Below, in pieces: positions 52,092 to 58,200 of a stretch of DNA of 58,200 bases (position 1 is the first letter of the stretch; every line of letters begins with the position of its first letter). The notes under the pieces were generated by a model. The model saw only the letters and a program-made list of their open reading frames with translations, did not search any database and had not been told where the DNA came from. Both the position numbers and the translations under genes were made by a program. The DNA lies in assembly GCA_025354985.1 (NCBI GenBank), contig JANXLU010000046.1:1-58200 (forward strand). Direction: 5' to 3'. Source of the DNA: Chloroflexota bacterium. Its GTDB lineage: Bacteria; Chloroflexota; Anaerolineae; J036; Brachytrichaceae.

Positions 52092-52898
52092 ATGGCACCA
52101 AAATATCTTGGCGTGATCGTCCCGCAGGACAACTTCGCCAATCGCAGCAAAGTGAACTTCGGGGTGGGAGAAATCCTGCACCTGACCACGCGCGTGGACC
52201 CAACCAACACCCCGCCAACGCCCATGAAATGGACGGTGAAAAGCGGGCCTGCGGTTGCGACCACCGCCGACACCGCCGGAAACGCCACCATCACGTGTGG
52301 TGAGGTGGCCGGCCCGGTCATATTGGAGTTGCACAAGACCACGGGTGGCAATGAGTTGCTCGGCACGCAGCGGTTTCAGGTGGAGGCGCCGACGGGCGCG
52401 GAGTTTCGTCAGATTGGCGCAACCGCCCACGTCCACGGCAAGCCCAGCGTGGGGTTTAAGGGTGACGTGTTCCTGCTGCCCAAGGATGTTTCGTTCAAAT
52501 GGGTGGAAACACGCGAGGGCGCCGCACCCTATGAGGGTTCGGGGTGTTTTGCCAAGGTCGAGGTTTCACGCCGTCAGTTGGATACCAATTCGGCGGTGAT
52601 TCATCCAATCCGGGGTGAATGGATCGATAGCGGGAACGGCAACGCCGCCACTGGCACCGAATCACAGGGGCCGGACACGGTGACCACATATCGCGCCAAC
52701 AACACCGGCGCCGGAACGTTTACCTGGAACATCCCCTGGTATTACAAGGTGGCCGGCAAGAGCACCGAGCATCGGTTCTGCACCGCGGTACATCACGTTG
52801 CGGTTGATGCGGCGGGAACGATGACGATTAGCAAGCTAAACATCAACCTCACCGCGCACATGGCGGACGGGGATTCAAACACCGCACTGTTTGATTAG
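52092..52898 (+). CDS. Hypothetical soluble protein (no family recognised)
   Basis: A 268-residue protein with an AAGGAAA site 8 bases before the ATG, and no signal peptide or membrane helix. It is rich in beta-strand-like Thr/Val/Gly runs: KVNFGVGEILHLTTRVDP, GTFTWNIPWYYKVAGKST and a C-terminal TISKLNINLTAHMAD. The N-terminal region could be an Ig-like or carbohydrate-binding fold. I do not recognise the family. The gene is bracketed by hairpins with related arms (51876-51900 and 52922-52952). Confidence 0.7.
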   Translation: MAPKYLGVIVPQDNFANRSKVNFGVGEILHLTTRVDPTNTPPTPMKWTVKSGPAVATTADTAGNATITCGEVAGPVILELHKTTGGNELLGTQRFQVEAPTGAEFRQIGATAHVHGKPSVGFKGDVFLLPKDVSFKWVETREGAAPYEGSGCFAKVEVSRRQLDTNSAVIHPIRGEWIDSGNGNAATGTESQGPDTVTTYRANNTGAGTFTWNIPWYYKVAGKSTEHRFCTAVHHVAVDAAGTMTISKLNINLTAHMADGDSNTALFD

Positions 52899-52921
52899 GC
52901 GCGTCTCTTAGAACATGGGAA

Positions 52922-52952
52922 CCCGCAAGCGCGCCCGCAGCGCGTTTGCGGG
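52922..52952 (+). terminator. Hairpin after the hypothetical gene
   Basis: CCCGCAAGCGCG and CGCGTTTGCGGG, separated by 7 bases, with one G-T mismatch that can pair in RNA. It starts 24 bases after the stop. The arms share a GCGCGTTTG-like core with the hairpin at 51876-51900. No T run follows. Confidence 0.6.
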
Positions 52953-53146
52953 CTGTCACACGTCATAAATGGCTACATTTATGCGTAATTTGACTATTAT
53001 TCCGCAGAGCGCATGCGCAACGCCGATTACATTGGCGGCTGACATTCTGATGGTCTCGCGTTTCAGACGTGGTGAATCAGAAAACCGCCAACGTCACCAT
53101 AGATGCACTGGTTGAGATGCTCAAACGCGATGGCAGATCCCGATAA
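52953..53146. other. Gap with no supported gene
   Basis: About 190 bases between a hairpin and the end of the amidohydrolase gene on the other strand. A 25-codon open frame (GTG 53069 to TAA 53146) is protein-like but too short and has no ribosome site. Nothing else is seen. Confidence 0.4.
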
Positions 53147-54442
53147 TCAACCCCGCCCTGGCGTCCCGTCGGCGGCCGCGGCGCGCGCACGCGCCACGTC
53201 AAAGCAGGCAAAGGCGTTGTCGCGCATCCATCGGGTCGCCAGCCGGATCGCCTGCGGCTCACTGAGAAAGCCCGAGGAGATCTCGGTCTGTAGCACACGC
53301 GTAAGCCCGCGGCGCGCCTGCCAGGCATAAGCGACCGAAGCGGTTGGCCAGGCGGTGTCACCACCGAAGATAAACAGCTTGTTTGCCGGCGCGGCGTGCA
53401 GATACTGGCGCAGGAATTGTTCGCTGCCGTGCGGGTCAATGCTCCACGCCCAGCACATGTCTGCGTAGACGTTTGTGAAGTGCTTTGCAAGCGCGACCAC
53501 CTCGCCGCCGAATGGATAGGCGGTATGCATTAACACAAAACGGGTCTGTGGATATGTCGCCAGCAACGGGCTGAGGTGGCTGGCGTGGATGCGATCCATC
53601 GGCATTCGATTGTTTCCCGCGTAATAGCCGGTGTGAATCTTGATGGGCAGCCCATGGTGTGCCGCGAGCTCGGCGGCGCAGCCCAGGCACCAGTCCCCCA
53701 GACAAAGCGCCTCGGGTTCGCTGAGTGTTTCGCCCCGCAATGACTTTTGCAATGCCGGCGTGACATCGGCCACGTCGCGCGCCCGCCAGATTAGCGTGCG
53801 GTCATAGGCGTGCTGGGTCTTGACCGCGATTGCCAGCGGCGCGTAACGCGCAAACGCGGCTTCAAACGCGGTGCGGAGCGAAGCCACGTCTGTGACATCA
53901 ACACCGGTGACGGCGAACACATCAGCCGCGTTTACCCGGCCGTTTGTCCACCCGAGCCAGGAAATGTCGTATAGAAAAAAATCGGGACCGCTGTCATCCG
54001 GTGCGACCTCAACGACAAAGTCATCCACCTGCACATGGTCAAGGTTGGCGACCTCGCGCAGCAGACGCAGCCGTTCACCTGGTTTGTGCAGTGCCCGTGC
54101 CATGGGCGCCGCGCGCGCCACCTCGTCCGCGCTAAGCTCCTCGATCCCAAACAGTGATTTTGCGATCCAGCGCACACCTTCGCCATATCCGGTGAACTGG
54201 CACGCCTCCCACGCACTGCGAATGCCCAGGAAGCGACCACGCACGTCGTCATTGTGTTGATCGGTCAGCCGGGCAATCGAATCTGGCGACGCGCCCGCTG
54301 CGACAAGATCGGCAACCGTGTACCAGTCAAACAACGAACTGAGAATATCCGGGCCACCCCCGACAAATTCGATCTCTTTTCTGAGGTGCTCGTGCGTATC
54401 CACCATCGGAGTAGACTGAATATGCAGTTCAAGATCGGTCAT
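53147..54442 (-). CDS. Amidohydrolase-2 family (TIM-barrel) hydrolase
   Basis: About 431 residues. The start is probably the Met codon at 54442 because a minus-strand TATAGT (54454 to 54449) ends 6 bases before it; an ATG two codons earlier touches that box. It begins MVDTHEHLRKEIEF (the HxH metal pair), with LPIKIHTGYYAG and FVLMHTAYPFGGEV (later His ligands), then KLFIFGGDTAWPT (final Asp). This resembles amidohydrolase-2 / uronate-isomerase-like enzymes. Substrate unknown. Confidence 0.85.
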   Translation of the reverse strand: MTDLELHIQSTPMVDTHEHLRKEIEFVGGGPDILSSLFDWYTVADLVAAGASPDSIARLTDQHNDDVRGRFLGIRSAWEACQFTGYGEGVRWIAKSLFGIEELSADEVARAAPMARALHKPGERLRLLREVANLDHVQVDDFVVEVAPDDSGPDFFLYDISWLGWTNGRVNAADVFAVTGVDVTDVASLRTAFEAAFARYAPLAIAVKTQHAYDRTLIWRARDVADVTPALQKSLRGETLSEPEALCLGDWCLGCAAELAAHHGLPIKIHTGYYAGNNRMPMDRIHASHLSPLLATYPQTRFVLMHTAYPFGGEVVALAKHFTNVYADMCWAWSIDPHGSEQFLRQYLHAAPANKLFIFGGDTAWPTASVAYAWQARRGLTRVLQTEISSGFLSEPQAIRLATRWMRDNAFACFDVARARAAAADGTPGRG

Positions 54443-54486
54443 GGTCATACTATAGCGTGCGCAGTCCGTAGTAAGCTACCCGGCCC

Positions 54487-54897
54487 ATGCCCAGACTCTC
54501 GAACATGCTGCCCGCCCTCGTGCTTGCGCTGGCCGGCTGCGCGGCGGGGTCTGATGGCTTTCACCTGGTCTCGGGGATGATCACCACTGGCGGGCCGAGC
54601 ATGCGGGTGGAGGAAGTGCCCATGGATTCCATCCGACTGCGCGACGAGCTGTGGGTGATCACCAAGGTCTCCTGGGAGCCGGAGACCCTGGACACCGGGA
54701 TGCACGCGGTGCAATGGAACGTGAGCACGAGCGCTTCCGTGGTCTACACCGATGCGCTGCGCGTCAATCTCAATCATTCACCCTATGCCATCTGGCATCG
54801 CACGCTGCCGGGCGTGCTGGGCGCGGGGCGCTATTCGGTTGAAGTGCTTATCGATGGCGAGCTTATCGACACCGAGTCATTTGAGATCACGCCCTAG
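54487..54897 (+). CDS. Small hypothetical lipoprotein
   Basis: A 136-residue secreted lipoprotein with a short signal peptide and lipobox ALAGC (Cys18). The rest is beta-strand-rich: ITKVSWEPETLDTGMHAVQW and GVLGAGRYSVEVLIDGELID, like a C-terminal immunoglobulin-like fold. It diverges from the amidohydrolase. The last 21 bases overlap the grpB end on the other strand. Function unknown. Confidence 0.7.
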   Translation: MPRLSNMLPALVLALAGCAAGSDGFHLVSGMITTGGPSMRVEEVPMDSIRLRDELWVITKVSWEPETLDTGMHAVQWNVSTSASVVYTDALRVNLNHSPYAIWHRTLPGVLGAGRYSVEVLIDGELIDTESFEITP

Positions 54898-55443
54898 GGC
54901 CGGCTGCTTGTTGGCGCGTTCAATGGCCGTGCGCTCGGCCTCCGACATGCCGCGCTCGGCCAAGATGCGCACAATCAAGTCGGTCTTGCCGGCAACATAG
55001 CCGTCGATGTCATTTGGGAATCGGGCGGCCAACGCCAGCTTGAGCGCGGCATATTCTCGCGCAACATCCGCGTGCGTGCGCAAATAATCCCGCACGATCA
55101 GATGGTTGGCCAGCGCGGCGCTATTCTGCGGGCACAAATAAAGGTGGTGCGCGGGCAGCCCGGGCGGATTGTCAAATGCCTCGCGGCAGGCGATTCCGCG
55201 GTCGCCGGCGTGGACGTAGCCGAGGCGCGCCAGGCGCTCAATCGCCGCCGGCACCCGTTCCCGCCCGGCGACCACGATGGTCATGTCGATGATCGGCTTG
55301 GCCGCCAACCCGGGTACCGAGGTGCTGCCCACGTGTTCGATGGCAACGGCCACATCACCCACCGCCTCCCATATTGGCGCACGCAGTTCGACAAATAGCC
55401 GCGGCCAATCAAAATCGTAGGGCGTGACTGTGATGGTTGGCAC
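54877..55443 (-). CDS. GrpB family (UPF0157) nucleotidyltransferase-fold protein
   Basis: A 188-residue protein starting at GTG 55443. Core motifs are IEHVGSTSVPGLAAKPIIDM, HHLYLCPQNSAALANHLIVRDYLR and EYAALKLALAARF, the typical GrpB pattern related to nucleotidyltransferase folds. Function is poorly known. A longer frame that continues upstream into the metallopeptidase gene is a shadow of the hemopexin repeats and is rejected. Confidence 0.88.
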   Translation of the reverse strand: MPTITVTPYDFDWPRLFVELRAPIWEAVGDVAVAIEHVGSTSVPGLAAKPIIDMTIVVAGRERVPAAIERLARLGYVHAGDRGIACREAFDNPPGLPAHHLYLCPQNSAALANHLIVRDYLRTHADVAREYAALKLALAARFPNDIDGYVAGKTDLIVRILAERGMSEAERTAIERANKQPALGRDLK

Positions 55444-55465
55444 GGAGGGCAGGCTACGGGTGGCC

Positions 55466-56854
55466 CTATGCGTCAATATCGCTGGCAAACAACCCGGACC
55501 AGTTGGCCGCGATGGGCGCCGGATAACCGGCGTCGGTCGCGTCCGCGGTAATGTCATAGCGGATGTATTGATCCCCGCTGAAGAAGTAGGCCTTGGTGTT
55601 GTTCCACACCACCGCCGAATCAATGTGATTTTGGAACGACGGCGGAAAGCCCGGCCAGTTCCCCGCAATTGGCTTGGGGTAGCCTGGATCGGCCTTGTCG
55701 TTGGCGATGTCATAGCGAATATACTGCGCGCCCCTGAAAAAATAGGCCTTGCCGCTGGGCCACACCACGCCCGCATCGATCCCATCCGGGAACAACCCGG
55801 GCCAATTGCCGGCGATGGTGCGCGGAAAATCATGGTCAACCCGGTCAAACTGAATGCTGTAGCGAATGTATTGGGCGCCCTTGAAGAAGTAGGCTTGGTT
55901 GAGGTTCCACACCACCAGCGCATCCACGCCCGCCTCATATTCGGGAGGAAAACCAGGCCAGTGACCCGCGATGGGCGCGGGGTAGCCCGGGTCGGCCTTG
56001 TCGGCGCGCGCGTCATAGCGAATGTATTGCCCGCCCTTGAAAAAATACGCCTTGCCGTTGGGCCAGATGCTCGTGGGCCAGGTGGCGCCGGGATACACCT
56101 CGCCGGCAAACTGCGCGTCGTTCTGATCGATATCCGTGCCTCCGGGAACGCCAACACCGTCTTTCATGATGCTGCCGGGTAGCGCATAGCACATGATGCT
56201 CAGCGGGTCGGGCTGCTGCGTTTCAACAAGCGCGGATTGATTCAGCGGCGTGAGCACGTTTGAGATCACCTTGTCTCGCGACCAGCCCTGCGTTCTTTGA
56301 AAATACGTAATCGCCTTGGCGGTGTCGATCCGATCGATGATCTCCTTGCGCAAGTGCTCGTGTGGAAACCCAAGCGTGTGCCCGGTCTCGTGGCGCACCA
56401 CCCGATAAAACTCGGAGTCGCGCGTCGTCATGCTGAAGCTGTCCAGGTTCATGGTTGGTTTGGAGGCATCCACGTGCAGAATGTCCGTGCCCAGATTGCT
56501 CCAATATCCGCCACCGGGCGCGCGCGTGATGCGCACCTGCGGGTGGTCGGTGCTCCAGGTAAAGCGCACGTTGCACCAGGATCCCCAGGCGTTCATGTGA
56601 AACAAAATCCGTGTGCGCAGATCGGCCGCCACGCCGTCCAGAAAGTCCACGGTCAGGCGTTTGCCGGCCGGCGGCCAGCGTTTGCCGGTCAGCAACACCA
56701 GGCGGCCGGGAAGGGCTTCGCCGGGTGTGTGCCCTGCAGGCGCGTTGGCCGGGTTTAGCTCAATGGCCCGGGATGCGGCGGCGTGCTGCAATTCCTCGGG
56801 AAGTTCCTTTATGGTGCAACCGATATACGGATGTTCGTGGGTGGCGTGTTCCAT
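55466..56854 (-). CDS. Metzincin zinc peptidase (astacin/matrixin type) with four hemopexin-like repeats
   Basis: A 462-residue protein. A metzincin zinc site (VVRHETGHTLGFPHEHL: HExxHxxGxxHE, astacin-like) lies near residues 153-167, with a Met-turn SIMCY about 55 residues later. Four hemopexin-like units follow, each with KAYFF..(G/A)QYIRY and a DPGYPxPIA(G/A)xWPGF ending. No signal peptide or lipobox is visible, which is odd for a zinc peptidase. TACAGT (56866 to 56861, minus strand) ends 6 bases before the ATG, another leaderless layout. Confidence 0.88.
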   Translation of the reverse strand: MEHATHEHPYIGCTIKELPEELQHAAASRAIELNPANAPAGHTPGEALPGRLVLLTGKRWPPAGKRLTVDFLDGVAADLRTRILFHMNAWGSWCNVRFTWSTDHPQVRITRAPGGGYWSNLGTDILHVDASKPTMNLDSFSMTTRDSEFYRVVRHETGHTLGFPHEHLRKEIIDRIDTAKAITYFQRTQGWSRDKVISNVLTPLNQSALVETQQPDPLSIMCYALPGSIMKDGVGVPGGTDIDQNDAQFAGEVYPGATWPTSIWPNGKAYFFKGGQYIRYDARADKADPGYPAPIAGHWPGFPPEYEAGVDALVVWNLNQAYFFKGAQYIRYSIQFDRVDHDFPRTIAGNWPGLFPDGIDAGVVWPSGKAYFFRGAQYIRYDIANDKADPGYPKPIAGNWPGFPPSFQNHIDSAVVWNNTKAYFFSGDQYIRYDITADATDAGYPAPIAANWSGLFASDIDA

Positions 56855-56972
56855 GCCATAACTGTAGCCAGGTTGCGGGCGCGGTCAATGGGGCGAATGT
56901 ACCGGATTTTGAAAGGTTTTGAGTTGCACGACGGCGTAGACCAAAGCGCACTAATTGGAACGGCATACAGGT

Positions 56973-57011
56973 TTGACGCGTGCGGGGCACCTGATCGCAT
57001 AATATTAGCCA
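56973..57011 (+). promoter_or_regulatory. Promoter of the 3-hydroxyisobutyrate-dehydrogenase-like gene
   Basis: TTGACG (56973-56978), 19-base spacer, CATAAT (56998-57003), then the ATG at 57012 after 8 bases. No ribosome site is present, so a leaderless mRNA is likely. Confidence 0.45.
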
Positions 57012-57899
57012 ATGACCCACACGCCCCTCGGATTTATCGGAATCGGATCAATGGGTGAAGCCATGGCGATGCGCCTGCTGGCCGCGGGCCGCATGCTGAT
57101 CGTCTGGAACAGAACCCCGGAGCGTTGCGCGCCTCTGGCCGCCCTGGGTGCGACCGTTGCGGGCAGCGTCGCGGCGGTGTTCAGCGCGGCCGACACGGTC
57201 ATTATGATGCTCGCAAACGCCGGTGCCATCCACGACGCGCTGGCCATCACGGCCGGCCACACCGCGCTGCAGCTGACGGGCAGGACCATCATCCAGATGG
57301 GCACCATCCGTCCCGCCGAGTCGCTCGCGCTCGCGGCAAGCGTCACGGCCGCGGGCGGTCGCTATATCGAGGCGCCGGTGTCCGGCTCGCGCAAACCCGC
57401 CGAGACCGGGCAGCTGGTGGCGATGGTGGCCGGCCCGGCCGGCGCGTTTGCGTATGTGCAGGAGCTTCTCACGCCGCTGTGCCGGCAGATCGTCGACTGT
57501 GGCGAGGTTCCCCGCGCACTGGCAACCAAGATCAGCGTGAACGTGGTGCTGGTCACCCAGGTGGCCGCGTTTGCCGAAGCCGTGCACCTGGCCCGCGCCA
57601 GCGGCGTTGACCTTGAGGCCCTGCAGCAGGTTCTGCTGGCCGGCCCAATGGCCAACGACCTCATGCGGGTCAAGCTGCCGAAGCTGCTTGCCGATGACCT
57701 GCGCCCACAGGCCGCGGTTCACGATGTGCATTACAACTGTACGCTGATTCTGGATGCCGCGCAGGGCGCCTCCGTAGCCAGCCCGTTGGTCACCGTCTCC
57801 GAGGCGCTGTATCGCGAGGCGGATGCCGCGGGGTTTGGCAATCACGACATGGTGGCGGTGATCCACGCCATCGCCGCGCGTTCTGGCTCCCGGCTCTGA
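57012..57899 (+). CDS. NAD(P)-dependent 3-hydroxyisobutyrate-dehydrogenase-family oxidoreductase
   Basis: A 295-residue enzyme. Rossmann motif LGFIGIGSMGEAMAMRLLAAG, then IEAPVSGSRKPAETGQLVAMVAG (substrate loop) and ATKISVNVVLVTQVAAFAEA with the catalytic Lys. Members reduce or oxidise beta-hydroxy acids, for example tartronate semialdehyde or 3-hydroxyisobutyrate. The 3' end is repeated twice downstream in the noncoding tail (see the next entry). No partner gene is visible. Confidence 0.93.
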   Translation: MTHTPLGFIGIGSMGEAMAMRLLAAGRMLIVWNRTPERCAPLAALGATVAGSVAAVFSAADTVIMMLANAGAIHDALAITAGHTALQLTGRTIIQMGTIRPAESLALAASVTAAGGRYIEAPVSGSRKPAETGQLVAMVAGPAGAFAYVQELLTPLCRQIVDCGEVPRALATKISVNVVLVTQVAAFAEAVHLARASGVDLEALQQVLLAGPMANDLMRVKLPKLLADDLRPQAAVHDVHYNCTLILDAAQGASVASPLVTVSEALYREADAAGFGNHDMVAVIHAIAARSGSRL

Positions 57900-58200
57900 C
57901 TCCCTCTCCTCTGGGAGAGCTGCCGGTCAGTAGACCGGGATGGGGTGAGGGGGAACCGGGGGAGAGGGTTGGAGTGAGGGGGTTTGGCAATCAAGACATG
58001 GTGGCAGTGATCCACGCCAGCGTCCCCGTCTCTGGCTCCCTCTCCTTCGGGAGAGGGATGGGGATGCCGCGGGGTTCGGCAATTAAGACCTGGTGGCGGT
58101 GATCCACGCCATCGGCTCTGGCTCCCTCTCCCGAAGGAGAGGGGGTAGGGGGCAGGGCGAGCGCACGCGCTAGGCAATCAGCGGGCGCGCCGCGCTCCAA
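57900..58200. repeat. Tail with REP-like palindromes and repeated gene 3'-end pieces
   Basis: No supported gene. REP-like palindromes lie at about 57900-57990, 58032-58058 and 58119-58150 (CCCTCTCC...GGAGAGGG). Two degraded copies of the dehydrogenase 3' end (57821-57890) follow: one at about 57981-58040 and one at about 58062-58123, each followed by the CTGGCTCCCTCTCC of a REP element. Both carry base changes (for example CACGACATG to AAGACATG-like and AAGACCTG). Confidence 0.8.

Noticed and set aside
53069-53146. 25-codon frame next to the amidohydrolase end
   Set aside because: Too short, no ribosome site, no homology that I recognise.
54877-56157. 426-residue form of the GrpB protein
   Set aside because: The upstream part is an alternate-frame reading of the hemopexin repeats; GrpB homology starts at the GTG at 55443.
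57991-58200. Minus-strand open frames at the right edge
   Set aside because: They are translations of REP palindromes and duplicated gene-end pieces, with no coding character.

Overview
The window reads as one stretch of a moderately GC-rich bacterial chromosome. Gene content points to the phylum Chloroflexota (Anaerolineae-like), by inference only: a type III-D CRISPR-Cas locus, fused pyrF-pyrE, several mannonate-dehydratase-like genes, ECF/RskA regulation, secreted proteins with Pro/Ala linkers, and single biosynthetic genes scattered outside their usual operons. I saw no rRNA, tRNA, CRISPR array, cas1, cas2 or cas6.

Region 1 (1-10.74 kb) is a type III-D CRISPR effector locus read right to left with ATGA/GTGA-type gene overlaps: cas10 (GGDD present, no HD domain), a single cas7, csx10 (cas5-like, with a long helical tail), a double cas7, csx19 and a TIGR03986-type cas7 that runs off the left edge. 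Upstream on the same strand lies a CARF-type (NE0113 family) sensor fused to a LuxR-type helix-turn-helix. Starting only 38 bp away and divergent is a P-loop protein with two Csx3-like segments. No CARF nuclease is visible, so the likely output of cyclic oligoadenylate here is transcription. This is the most novel part of the window.

Region 2 (10.8-24.2 kb) is carbohydrate and small-molecule metabolism. It holds an acetyl-xylan-esterase-like hydrolase, an MFS permease, a RidA-like protein, a dehydrogenase and an EamA permease. A sugar-acid catabolic cluster follows: a minus-strand operon (mannonate dehydratase, SDR dehydrogenase, enolase-superfamily dehydratase) diverges from a plus-strand ABC importer (binding protein and two permeases) with a second mannonate-dehydratase homologue. 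The two sides share a short promoter region with a palindromic operator candidate. The transporter ATPase is missing; only a fragment resembling its C-terminal end remains.

Region 3 (24.4-45.99 kb) mixes pyrimidine synthesis (pyrB, pyrF-pyrE), surface glycan genes (GT2, GT4-like, WbsX/RgpF, methyltransferase, another GT2), secreted proteins (M23 peptidase, PD40 lipoprotein, cupredoxin lipoprotein), and isolated trpA, ilvE, hisG, GH20, GH172, an ECF sigma/anti-sigma pair and sucD.

Region 4 (46.0-58.2 kb) is less conserved: a large secreted beta-helix protein, permeases, a small DUF4258-like protein, a terminase-small-subunit-like HTH gene beside a GAAC-N4-GTTC palindrome, orphan genes with hairpins, an amidohydrolase, a hemopexin-repeat metallopeptidase, GrpB, and a 3-hydroxyisobutyrate-dehydrogenase-family enzyme whose 3' end is partly repeated twice downstream.

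Two themes cross the window. REP-like CCCTCTCCC/GGGAGAGGG palindromes occur in three intergenic places. Many first genes of transcription units have a -10-like hexamer ending 6-9 bases before the start codon, which suggests widespread leaderless mRNAs.
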